Shown here: piece by piece, positions 28,313-35,648 of the stretch
How the letters are laid out: the number at the start of each line of letters is the position of its first letter
How positions within the stretch are numbered: position 1 is the first letter of the stretch
Assembly (NCBI GenBank): GCA_016790705.1
Contig: JAEUOT010000016.1
Span: 1-43,576 of the forward strand
Source: Hydrogenophaga sp.
Lineage (GTDB): Bacteria > Pseudomonadota > Gammaproteobacteria > Burkholderiales > Burkholderiaceae_C
DNA length: 43,576 nucleotides
Direction: 5' to 3'
The notes under the pieces: generated by a model
The model's database searches: none
The model's input: only the letters and a program-made list of their open reading frames with translations
Told to the model about the DNA's origin: nothing
Program-made: the position numbers and the translations under genes

Positions 28313-28335
28313 CTATGCAGCAGTTGGCTGCATAG
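28313..28335. terminator. Strong hairpin at the end of the minus-strand peptide gene
   Basis: CTATGCAGC and GCTGCATAG form a perfect 9-bp stem with a 5-base loop, 12 bp beyond the stop of the peptide gene at 28348. On the minus strand the hairpin is followed by GTTCTGTTTC, T-rich but not a clean run. It is probably the terminator of the minus-strand transcripts. Confidence 0.5.
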
Positions 28336-28347
28336 ATGAGGCCAAAA

Positions 28348-28554
28348 CTACCTTGACGCACGCCGCTCAGATGTCATGGGCAAAGTCCTCTTTTGAGCGA
28401 CGGCCATTCCGACCTCCGCACCAGCGTGGACAAGAAAGATTCGGTCAAGAGACTTGCCTTCAGAAGACTCATCGATGGGCGTGAGCGACAGCTCTTGCTC
28501 CATCCCACCTGAGACCAAATAGATCTTTTCAAGCTTCAAGTCAACGCTATCCAT
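28348..28554 (-). CDS. Small repeat-containing peptide, possible second RiPP precursor
   Basis: A 68-aa peptide with an excellent ribosome-binding site (GAGGAG) and its own promoter. Two related segments occur 26 residues apart: LEKIYLVSGGMEQE and LDRIFLVHAGAEVG, fitting L-(E/D)-(K/R)-I-(Y/F)-L-V-x-(G/A)-G-x-E. The C-terminus is basic. Its size, internal repetition and position beside modifying enzymes suggest a precursor peptide, or a small partner of the SelO-like enzyme. I know no family for it. It could also be a plain regulatory peptide. Confidence 0.6.
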   Translation of the reverse strand: MDSVDLKLEKIYLVSGGMEQELSLTPIDESSEGKSLDRIFLVHAGAEVGMAVAQKRTLPMTSERRASR

Positions 28555-28584
28555 GACATCTCCTCGATAAAATGGGACGGGAAA

Positions 28585-28614
28585 ATTTTAATCGAACAGG
28601 CGAGCGCCTGTCAA
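28585..28614 (-). promoter_or_regulatory. Sigma-70 promoter with a palindromic operator in its spacer
   Basis: On the minus strand, a perfect -35 TTGACA (28614-28609), an 18-bp spacer and -10 TAAAAT (28590-28585, five of six matches). The palindrome ACAGGC-GAGC-GCCTGT (28596-28611) overlaps the -35 and fills most of the spacer, as repressor sites often do. It lies between the SelO-like gene and the peptide gene, so the peptide is made separately from the enzymes. The same palindrome could act as a weak terminator. Confidence 0.65.
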
Positions 28615-28621
28615 CATTGGG

Positions 28622-29890
28622 TTATGAAATTTTGCCATGACTGACGAGATCCACTGCATCGTGGATGAACTTATCAATACTCCCTTGAAGCTGCATTCGG
28701 TCTAGTCGTCCCGATGCATACTCCGAGGTTAGGTCAAAAGCGAAGTGTGTTATATCGGTAACACGGTAAGTTTCTTCAACACCGAAATGAGCTGCCTCGA
28801 CAGCAGTTAGATTTCTAAGTCTCATTAATCGTCCCAAAGGTGTATCCTCACGGCTGCCATTACAGCCCATCAACGCCTCTACGTCATGGTCACCACCCCA
28901 ATTCAAAGGGCGATCAGCAACCATACAGAGAAGGCGATCAATCCTTGAATCTACCTCGCAGTAATGACCAAAATCAACAAGCTGGCAACGAATAGGATTA
29001 AGATCTACATGTCGGGTTAATTGAACGTTGATTCCACCAAATACGATTCTTTGACCGCAGCTTAGACTCTTGCCAATTTTTCTCAGAACTAACTCCGTTT
29101 CGTCTTCACCCAGTCCATCGACAGGGTGCCCGCCATACAACGAACTCACCCTCCCGTCAGCACCGCGCTCTATTTGAAAGGTGGTCATCGGAGTAACGGA
29201 GCTGATGCCAAACCTGCGCAAAACTAACTCAAGTTGAAGCTGAGCGTGGTGTGCATTAGAATTAAATGCAGGCAGATCAATACCTCCGACTGGTCGGCGA
29301 TGACCCTGCCTTACTAACGCGGCACAAGGCAAGGGACGGCGAATCTCTGGAATCCATCCTTCAAAACCAAGATCAATAATGCCATACACCGGAACTCCAG
29401 AAACATCGTAATTCAATGCCTCCATCACACCCTCCACTATCCGTTGGTTTACCAACTCCTCAATTGCAAGTGGCAGCGGGAGTATGCCTGTTGCATGGTT
29501 GCGGAGTATCGGCTCCGACTTAGGTCCGACGCCTTTGACGTCAAAGATTCCTCGAAACAGTTGCAACGAATCATCTTGAGAAGGGCGAGCAAATTCTATG
29601 ACGAGAGAACGACCATACCGAGGGGGGCGAAAAACCTCGACAGAATCACCGTAGGGCACAAAACTGACAACTTGGTTCGGTCTCGTGAGGGACTCCGACA
29701 CGACCGCCGCATTCGAAAGAACAAACTCTTGAGACTGCTCGATTCTCAGATCTGGAAAATCTTGTGCAAGCAAGTTGTGGTTAGTCCACAAGAGGCTTGC
29801 CGAAATTGCACGGCGCGCCGTTTCCCATTCGCCAAGCGGCTCGTCAAGCTCATTCACAGATTTTGGACGATCAATCGACATGGATTTCAT
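28622..29890 (-). CDS. Divergent SelO/YdiU-like protein (AMPylase-type pseudokinase fold)
   Basis: A 422-aa protein. Its motif order follows SelO: YGRSLVIE, then FDVKGVGPKSEP (SelO has ..LKGAGLTPYSR), a helix LAIEELVNQRIVEGVMEAL, PCAALVRQGH, and GGINVQLT...LVDFGHYCEVD, where SelO has N(T/S)DNMS...IDYGPFGF. SelO transfers AMP to Ser/Thr/Tyr. Here the catalytic asparagine segment is altered, so the chemistry may differ. The start ATG at 29890 overlaps the pentapeptide gene by 20 bases; 29881 is an alternative. The assignment is by eye and tentative. Confidence 0.5.
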   Translation of the reverse strand: MKSMSIDRPKSVNELDEPLGEWETARRAISASLLWTNHNLLAQDFPDLRIEQSQEFVLSNAAVVSESLTRPNQVVSFVPYGDSVEVFRPPRYGRSLVIEFARPSQDDSLQLFRGIFDVKGVGPKSEPILRNHATGILPLPLAIEELVNQRIVEGVMEALNYDVSGVPVYGIIDLGFEGWIPEIRRPLPCAALVRQGHRRPVGGIDLPAFNSNAHHAQLQLELVLRRFGISSVTPMTTFQIERGADGRVSSLYGGHPVDGLGEDETELVLRKIGKSLSCGQRIVFGGINVQLTRHVDLNPIRCQLVDFGHYCEVDSRIDRLLCMVADRPLNWGGDHDVEALMGCNGSREDTPLGRLMRLRNLTAVEAAHFGVEETYRVTDITHFAFDLTSEYASGRLDRMQLQGSIDKFIHDAVDLVSHGKIS

Positions 29891-30542
29891 ACACGGCGAG
29901 GAGCTCGGATGCTTGTGAAGCAGAGATGATGGCCCCCTTAAACGTGTTGGCATCAGCAATGGAAAACGTGCCTAGGTCACAACCGCGCAGATCCGCTCCG
30001 CGGAAATTCGCTGACTTTAGTGAGGCTCCTCGAAGGCTACAATTAGTAAAGACTGCATCACGAAAATCTGCACCAGCCAAATCCGCATCCGAGAAATTTA
30101 GCCCATCCAGTTTTTGTTTGCGAAACGAGAAACCTCTGAGAGCACAACTCACAAGAAGGCACTCGTGGAACTCTAAACCCAGAGATTTTATCTCAGCGAA
30201 AGTTGCACCAGTAAGCTTTGTTTCCTCAAATCTTGCCGCAGACAATCTTGCACCTCTCCAGTTGGAGTTAGACAAATTGCATCCGACAAACTTGGCTTCC
30301 GAGCAATCTGCGGCTAGATATTCGGCTCGTTCAGCAACGCAGTTGTGGAACTTGCAGCCTGTGAAATCAGTACGAGTAAAATTAACACCTTCAAAACGGC
30401 ACCCCCTAAAACAAGAGCCTGATAGATCGAGTTCAGACAGATCTACACTAGAAAGATCAAGCTCCAGAAACTCTCGTTCGTCGTTAATATATTTTTCCAG
30501 CAAAGAATCACGCGAAGAATATACTAGCATAGTCAACGCCAT
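29871..30542 (-). CDS. Pentapeptide-repeat protein, Qnr-sized
   Basis: A 223-aa right-handed beta-helix protein. From about residue 25 nearly every fifth position fits A(D/N)LXX: LSSVDLSELDLSGSCF, RTDFTGCKF, FSDADLAGADFRDAVF, SANFRGADLRGCDL. Length and the helical tail (GAIISASQASELLAVYEI) resemble Qnr and McbG/AlbG proteins, which mimic DNA and protect gyrase. In a peptide locus this could be self-immunity, but that is inference. It overlaps the carbamoyltransferase gene by 10 bases. Confidence 0.88.
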   Translation of the reverse strand: MALTMLVYSSRDSLLEKYINDEREFLELDLSSVDLSELDLSGSCFRGCRFEGVNFTRTDFTGCKFHNCVAERAEYLAADCSEAKFVGCNLSNSNWRGARLSAARFEETKLTGATFAEIKSLGLEFHECLLVSCALRGFSFRKQKLDGLNFSDADLAGADFRDAVFTNCSLRGASLKSANFRGADLRGCDLGTFSIADANTFKGAIISASQASELLAVYEIHVD

Positions 30543-32143
30543 TTATCATTTTTAACGAGATAGCCACTACGAAATGCGAGTATATCCAGGCCGCTTCTGT
30601 AAAACGTTGCTAGGGCTTGATCTGGTTTCAATACCATGGGTTCGTCATTAAGATTAAAACTTGTGTTTAGCAAAACAGGGACTCCTGTCAAGCCCAAAAA
30701 GTTTTCGAGTATCTCGGATAAGAAACTGCCATCGGGCACGGCATGCGCACGGGCTGTCCCATCCACATGAACAACTGCCGGCACTGCTTCTTGCCATTCT
30801 GCAAAGACATCACTCGAAACAGTCATCGTGGTCGTCGCGTGCTTACAAATAGTAGAAGTAAATCGTGTTAGTATTGAAGGCGCAAACGGTCTCCAAGATT
30901 CGCGTCGTTTCACAAGGGAATTTACTCTGTCTCTGCTTTGAACGGTTCTTGGGTCTGCGAGAATACTCCTGGCACCAAGAGCTCGTGGCCCAAACTCAGC
31001 CCGTCCGTCGAAAATTCCTACAACAGCACCAGAGGCAAGCGCGGAGGCAATACGACCAACTACATCTCCCTTGGTCAGTCGCAAGTTCGCAAAAGAAATG
31101 GCAGCGTCAACATCCCCGTCTGAGTAGTTCGGTCCCCAGAATGGCGTGTCTGCCAAACAGCCCAATCCAACTCTCTCACCAGACTCTTGGCTCGCGGAGA
31201 ATGCAGCGCCAATCGAAACGCCTGAATCACTCGAAGCAGGATGGACATAAAGTTGATCGATAAACGGTTGTTCGAGTAGCTTCCCATTGGCGACGCAATT
31301 CAACGCGACCCCGCCGGCAAGGGCAAAGGTACTCAAACCTGTTTGCTCATGAACCCGCTCAGCACATCGAAGAACCGCTCTCTCCAAATACCACTGCGCC
31401 GTTGCTGCTAGTGCGATGTGATTAGGCTGAATAGGATCCGCGCTCGCCCGCTGAGGGAAGTTGTCTTGAAGGTACTCAAAATACGCTGAAACGTCTGGAA
31501 GCGCACTTTGCTGGTCGCAAAGGTCAGGTAGTACTGACGAATCTGGTTTTCCGAACGCAGCCAGCCCCATAGTCTTCCCTTCATCGGAATGGGGGGAAAA
31601 ACCAAGCCGTGCCGTTACCAGTTGATAGAAGAGCCCTATGCTATGGTTGACTGGGACTCTCCACAGCTCCTTAAGTTGACCGCAAGAGTCAGCAACGAAA
31701 GCTGCACCAGCGCTGTCCCCGCCCCATCCATCAAGGACCAAGATGTTCCCTGCGGAGGACCTTAAGTAAGGCAGAACGCTCAAGGCATGAGCTTCGTAGT
31801 GGTCAATGCGGTGTTGCTTCACTCCAAGCCAGTTCAGCCGTGAATCATGAAAACGGTACGCAAGCCGCATGTCTCCTAGGAAACGACGCAAACGGCTGCC
31901 TAGCTGCGCATTCCAAGCTGTTGAAGGCTCGGTGAATCCGACTGAAATACTACTTAGATCCTTAATGCTGAGGCCCGCATCTCTGAGGAGGGCTTCGATT
32001 GAACGAGTTGGTATCGCGTTCAGTGCGTGCTTCTGACGCGTGAAACGCTCCTCTTCATAGATGCCTTTTAGCTTCCCGTCATGGATCAGGCAAGCTGCTA
32101 CGTCCGCTCCGATGGGATGTGTAAGGCCTAGGTGCGCAGTCAT
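30533..32143 (-). CDS. Carbamoyltransferase (NodU/TobZ/CmcH family)
   Basis: A 536-aa enzyme that transfers a carbamoyl group from carbamoyl phosphate, through carbamoyl-AMP, to a hydroxyl of a natural product. N-terminal Kae1-like domain: LGLTHPIGADVAACLIHDGK, EEERFTRQKH, VLDGWGGDSAGAAFV. C-terminal signature: GRAEFGPRALGARSILADPR, then RESWRPFAPSIL. The ATG at 32143 gives the family's normal start; 32173 is possible, but neither has a clear ribosome-binding site. It is divergent from the peptide operon by about 50 bp. Confidence 0.93.
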   Translation of the reverse strand: MTAHLGLTHPIGADVAACLIHDGKLKGIYEEERFTRQKHALNAIPTRSIEALLRDAGLSIKDLSSISVGFTEPSTAWNAQLGSRLRRFLGDMRLAYRFHDSRLNWLGVKQHRIDHYEAHALSVLPYLRSSAGNILVLDGWGGDSAGAAFVADSCGQLKELWRVPVNHSIGLFYQLVTARLGFSPHSDEGKTMGLAAFGKPDSSVLPDLCDQQSALPDVSAYFEYLQDNFPQRASADPIQPNHIALAATAQWYLERAVLRCAERVHEQTGLSTFALAGGVALNCVANGKLLEQPFIDQLYVHPASSDSGVSIGAAFSASQESGERVGLGCLADTPFWGPNYSDGDVDAAISFANLRLTKGDVVGRIASALASGAVVGIFDGRAEFGPRALGARSILADPRTVQSRDRVNSLVKRRESWRPFAPSILTRFTSTICKHATTTMTVSSDVFAEWQEAVPAVVHVDGTARAHAVPDGSFLSEILENFLGLTGVPVLLNTSFNLNDEPMVLKPDQALATFYRSGLDILAFRSGYLVKNDKWR

Positions 32144-32145
32144 AG

Positions 32146-32173
32146 TTGCATTTGTTGCACTTTTCGCTATCAT
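32146..32173 (+). promoter_or_regulatory. Probable sigma-70 promoter of the peptide operon
   Basis: TTGCAT (32146-32151), 16 bases, TATCAT (32168-32173), followed by AAGGAGG (32183-32189) and the peptide ATG at 32197. TTGCA occurs twice in this stretch (32146-32150, 32155-32159). The region is short and must also serve the divergent carbamoyltransferase gene. Confidence 0.4.
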
Positions 32174-32196
32174 AAGGGCCACAAGGAGGTCTGCCA

Positions 32197-32418
32197 ATGT
32201 CATCCAGTTCACATTCCGAAAACGCCCTGCGTCGCGCTGCCACCGCGAGCGAGGCTGCAGCAATGCTTAGCCAATCGACCTACTCGGGAACCGTTGAGGC
32301 TGTTCCAGTCGCCCCGAACCTCAAGATGCTTCGCTCGGCAACAGAGGCGGCGATGGAGTTGAGTCAGTCAACCTACAGTGGGACGGTCGAAGGCATCTCT
32401 CCACCTGCTTCAGTTTAA
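32197..32418 (+). CDS. Probable RiPP precursor peptide with two identical core motifs
   Basis: A 73-aa peptide, too short for an enzyme, with an ideal AGGAGG ribosome-binding site. Residues 24-34 and 55-65 are the same 11-mer, LSQSTYSGTVE, each preceded by an Ala-rich helix-like segment (SEAAAM, TEAAME). The two DNA copies differ at nine of eleven codons with no amino-acid change. This is the pattern of a modified core under selection. The stop overlaps the next gene's start (TAATG). I know no family with this motif; Ser, Thr and Tyr are the obvious modification sites. Confidence 0.8.
   Translation: MSSSSHSENALRRAATASEAAAMLSQSTYSGTVEAVPVAPNLKMLRSATEAAMELSQSTYSGTVEGISPPASV
32266..32298 (+). 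repeat. Core repeat 1 of the precursor (residues 24-34)
   Basis: It encodes LSQSTYSGTVE. It differs from the second copy at 12 of 33 bases, all silent. Confidence 0.85.
32359..32391 (+). repeat. Core repeat 2 of the precursor (residues 55-65)
   Basis: It encodes the same 11 residues as the copy at 32266, mostly with different codons. The offset between copies is 93 bases (31 residues). Confidence 0.85.
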
Positions 32419-33614
32419 TGAGCGCCGTCCTCAGGGCGGCGCCGTTTCTTTGGCGGCGGGAGTATTTTGGCTGCTTTTTGTGGTCCAAGGACAGAAGCGC
32501 GTTCTTCAAGCTTGAGGGTCAAGACGCGCTAGTGTGGTCGTTGGTCAGGTCAGGGGTGCCCGTTCCCGACATTGTCTCCGCACATGCCCGAACGCTCCCC
32601 GGACTCTCAGACCTGCAAGAGGTTGATCGAAGTATCGCTCGGCTCCTGAGCGCGGATCTACTTCTTCTTGGGGCCTCTCCTGAGCCCGAAACCGGTCTAC
32701 TCGAGGCCTACGAGGCGTTTCATTTATTCAGACCCAAAGTCGCCACATCCAAACCTGTGTGGGTGCACCTTCAGCCTTTCACATTTTGCAATCTAAGCTG
32801 TAGTCACTGCTACTGCAACAGTTCTCCCAGCGCCTCCAAGTTTCGCCTGGATATTCAAGTCTGGAGGGATCTCATCAGAAGATTTGATGAATACGGGATA
32901 GCTGAGGTATTCATCACAGGAGGAGAAACAACCCTATTGGATGGGGCTTGGGAGCTACTTGCTGAGATTCGTTCGCGAGGGATGGGTACTGGAATCAGTA
33001 CAAACGCCGTTTTAGTAACACCGACAATCCTTGATCGTTTAAGGGAGCTGTCGATTACTCGAGTTCAGGTGTCAATCGATGGGTGCGAGAAGACTCACGA
33101 GTTCTTTAGGGGACGCCAGGGTCAGTTCCACAAAACAATTTCAAATATTGCCAAACTAGCCTCTATCGCAGAGCCTGTTATAAATACGACGGTAAACCAA
33201 CTAAACCTACACGAACTTGACGGGATAGTTAAGATTGGCAAAAGTGCAGGTGCACGGAAGTTTAAATTCTTTCCTCAAAAACGGACAGGTAGAGCGGCCT
33301 CACTTTGCGATTTGGCGCTGTCGGACAAAGAAATCTTGGGTGAATTGGCCTCTTCCTGCCGAGAGCTAAGTGAACGCCATGGTGTAGATATTGAGACGAC
33401 TACACCAAATGACCTATGTGGCTCAGGGCGCTCCGGATTCGCCGTCGATGAAATTGCCGATGTCTACCCATGCATCTTTGGAATTGGGTCCTTATCTCAG
33501 CGCGCCGGGAATTTGCTTCAAGACTCAATAGATGATCTCTGGTTTGATGCGCAAGTTATGGTGGATTTCCGCAAGCGTGTTGCCCAACCTTGTCATAACT
33601 GCGAAGATCTATGA
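32418..33614 (+). CDS. Radical SAM peptide-modifying enzyme with RRE-like N-terminus
   Basis: A 398-aa enzyme. Residues about 10-85 resemble a PqqD/RRE domain that grips a leader peptide (FGCFLWSKDRSAFFKL, ALVWSLVRSGVPVPDIVSAH, IARLLSADLLLL). The radical SAM triad is C124, C128, C131 (CNLSCSHC). A partial SPASM region has CGSGRSGFAVDEIADVYPC (C334, C352) and ends with CHNC (C392, C395); the usual further cysteines are missing. Such enzymes make C-C, C-S or C-O crosslinks or epimerise residues. It is coupled to the precursor by TAATG. Confidence 0.9.
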   Translation: MSAVLRAAPFLWRREYFGCFLWSKDRSAFFKLEGQDALVWSLVRSGVPVPDIVSAHARTLPGLSDLQEVDRSIARLLSADLLLLGASPEPETGLLEAYEAFHLFRPKVATSKPVWVHLQPFTFCNLSCSHCYCNSSPSASKFRLDIQVWRDLIRRFDEYGIAEVFITGGETTLLDGAWELLAEIRSRGMGTGISTNAVLVTPTILDRLRELSITRVQVSIDGCEKTHEFFRGRQGQFHKTISNIAKLASIAEPVINTTVNQLNLHELDGIVKIGKSAGARKFKFFPQKRTGRAASLCDLALSDKEILGELASSCRELSERHGVDIETTTPNDLCGSGRSGFAVDEIADVYPCIFGIGSLSQRAGNLLQDSIDDLWFDAQVMVDFRKRVAQPCHNCEDL

Positions 33615-34963
33615 CGTCCGTGTTTCTGGTTTCTCCTGATTTTTTCAGAGCCTCGCTTAAAAAAAAGGTAGTTGACGGCGAACTGCTTGCAGTGGCAGCC
33701 GCTCTAAAAGATGCAGGATTTCCAGTGTCGATATTCGATGCATATCGCTCGAAAGAGTCCCCTTGGACCACTCTTCTGGATCAGCTAAATCTAGTTCATT
33801 CACCGATTCTTTTTGTTCATCTTTGGAAAGTTGAAGCCCTGGAAGGTGAAGCCAATCGAGTAATTTCTGAAATTTCAGCCATTAGGCGCACCATACCTAA
33901 TCTTCGTGTTGTAGGCTTTGGATACTTGGCTAGGGCGCTTAAGACACAGCTGCCTAGCAGCGGCGGCTTCGATGCAATTGCGGATGCTGATGGATCTGAG
34001 GTTTTCTCCTCGGACGAACAGAGTAGCGATTTCAAGAGAGCGACACAGGTGCTATCTTTGAGCCTAGCCGGAAAACAAACGTCAAATCTGGCTGTAATGG
34101 CTGAACACCTTGCCACCACGACAGGTAAGGATGATGTCGTCTCAATTCATGCAAGCCGCGGGTGTCGAGCTAGATGCACGTTTTGCACTTACAACGCCGA
34201 CCTAAGCAAAGGCTGGATGCCCAGAAGTATCAATTCTATCGCTGACGATATTGAAACTGTGCTTCAAAACTCGTCTGCCTCAAAGATTGCATTCTATGAC
34301 AACGATTTTGGAGGAAGCTTAGATGAGCTGGAGTACCGCACCTCTCAATTAGAGTCGATTCTGCGAGCAAGGAATCTTCTCGGCAGAGCAACTTTCTCAA
34401 TGAATGTGCGGTCCGATTGTCTTTCGGAACGTAGTCTTTTTTCCATGCGTGCCATTGGCGTACGAACAATTCTCGTTGGACTTGAGTCCTTCAATGAAGA
34501 TACTCGCCTAAAGCGTTTTGGCAAGATTTTGGATATCACACACCTTCGTCGAATGGTCGCACTTTGCGATAATCTCGATATTGAAATACTCCTGAGTTAT
34601 ATTCTCTGGCACCCGTGGCAAAATCCGGAAGGCTTGAAAGAAGAAGTTAAACTAATTCAGGAAATCGGCCGCCATCGAATTCCCCAACTCCTTACTCGCA
34701 GTATTTTGCGTGTCGTACCGGGAACTCCTGTAGCACATCTATTAGGATTTGAAAAGATACAAGCTTCCCAAGCTACTACCTTCATGTTTAAGGTGCCGGA
34801 AACTGAAAGACTATACAGCCGAATGAACCAGTGGCTTGAAGATCGATTGAAAAATATAAACAATGCTGGCTTACTTCATGGGCCGGAGCGTTTCGAAACT
34901 TTGGCAACTTTGAAGCTTGATGAGCTTGATTACTATCAGCAGACTCTTCTAGAATCACTATGA
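33611..34963 (+). CDS. Second radical SAM enzyme, B12-binding-like N-terminus
   Basis: A 450-aa protein. Residues 1-150 look like a Rossmann B12-binding domain (VFLVSPDFFR, LLAVAAALKDAGFPVSIFDA), though the cobalamin DXHXXG motif is not obvious. The radical SAM triad is C185, C189, C192 in SRGCRARCTFCTYN. Then IAFYDNDFGGS and VRTILVGLESFNEDTRL fit the B12-radical SAM (BchE-like) layout. It may methylate or otherwise alter the peptide. It overlaps the first radical SAM gene and the DUF2164 gene by ATGA. Confidence 0.85.
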   Translation: MTSVFLVSPDFFRASLKKKVVDGELLAVAAALKDAGFPVSIFDAYRSKESPWTTLLDQLNLVHSPILFVHLWKVEALEGEANRVISEISAIRRTIPNLRVVGFGYLARALKTQLPSSGGFDAIADADGSEVFSSDEQSSDFKRATQVLSLSLAGKQTSNLAVMAEHLATTTGKDDVVSIHASRGCRARCTFCTYNADLSKGWMPRSINSIADDIETVLQNSSASKIAFYDNDFGGSLDELEYRTSQLESILRARNLLGRATFSMNVRSDCLSERSLFSMRAIGVRTILVGLESFNEDTRLKRFGKILDITHLRRMVALCDNLDIEILLSYILWHPWQNPEGLKEEVKLIQEIGRHRIPQLLTRSILRVVPGTPVAHLLGFEKIQASQATTFMFKVPETERLYSRMNQWLEDRLKNINNAGLLHGPERFETLATLKLDELDYYQQTLLESL

Positions 34964-35223
34964 CTGAACTAAGCAAGGATGCCCGAAAGGTAGCAATAGC
35001 CTCTATTCAGAGGTACTGCAAGGAAGAACTAGATTTTCCGATTGGGAACTTACGCGCAGGTGGCCTCTTGGATTTTTTTACAACCGAGATTGGATCAATA
35101 ATCTACAATCATGCGCTACACGATATGCAAGAATCGTTACTCGCAAGGACTGACGATGCAGTCTCAGAACTTCGGATCGAGGAACTTTCGTATTGGAAGC
35201 GCACATCGCCGCCAAAGAACTGA
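34960..35223 (+). CDS. DUF2164 protein
   Basis: An 87-aa protein with KDARKVAIASIQRYCKEELD, then FPIGNLRAGGLLDFFTTEIG and SIIYNHALHDMQ, which I recognise as DUF2164. The family is widespread, usually as a lone chromosomal gene of unknown function. Here it is coupled by ATGA to a radical SAM gene, an unusual place, suggesting a subunit or leader-binding role. The final residues EELSYWKR match the family's usual tail. Confidence 0.82.
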   Translation: MTELSKDARKVAIASIQRYCKEELDFPIGNLRAGGLLDFFTTEIGSIIYNHALHDMQESLLARTDDAVSELRIEELSYWKRTSPPKN

Positions 35224-35648
35224 GCCTAATCAAGCCTTTTAGTTTCCCGCTCTTAGTTAAGAACCAGTTTACTTCGGAAGTTTGAGTACTGCGTGGAGTA
35301 GAGGCCGGTCTGGAGTGGGTTGTGGCACGGTGCGTCGAGATTGCCTATGCCTTAGTGAAAAATCGGCCCTCGAGAGCGCGCTCTGCGGCAACCTTCACTT
35401 CTGCCAGTCTTGATGTTGCGCTTCAGGGAGGCTGCCGTCAGGTGGGATACAGGCAAGTATTAGGGATGAACTGCGCGCCGCATCTACCCAACCCATTGCT
35501 CCTGCGGACGGCGGCGCCGACCGTGCGAATGTTGAGCGACCGCTTGCTGGCAACGAGTTCTGCAAAGCGGAGGACCGCACCCGCTGCAGAACAGCCATTG
35601 ACCACAACGCGCTGATCTGTCCCTGCGTGGCGCCCGCGGCTTTCGCCC
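35224..35648. other. Intergenic stretch, right edge of the AT-rich island
   Basis: No convincing gene or RNA was found. Base composition returns to the high GC of the nif region within this stretch. Short open frames on both strands show no family resemblance. It may hold decayed mobile DNA, but I could not match any part of it. Confidence 0.5.

Noticed and set aside
29444-29929. Plus-strand frame opposite the SelO-like gene
   Set aside because: No ribosome-binding site or family resemblance; the opposite strand has the coupled operon.
30661-31287. Several short frames within the carbamoyltransferase gene
   Set aside because: The intact carbamoyltransferase motifs cover this stretch on the minus strand.
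35322-35615. 97-codon plus-strand frame right of the island
   Set aside because: No recognisable domain and no ribosome-binding site; probably non-coding.
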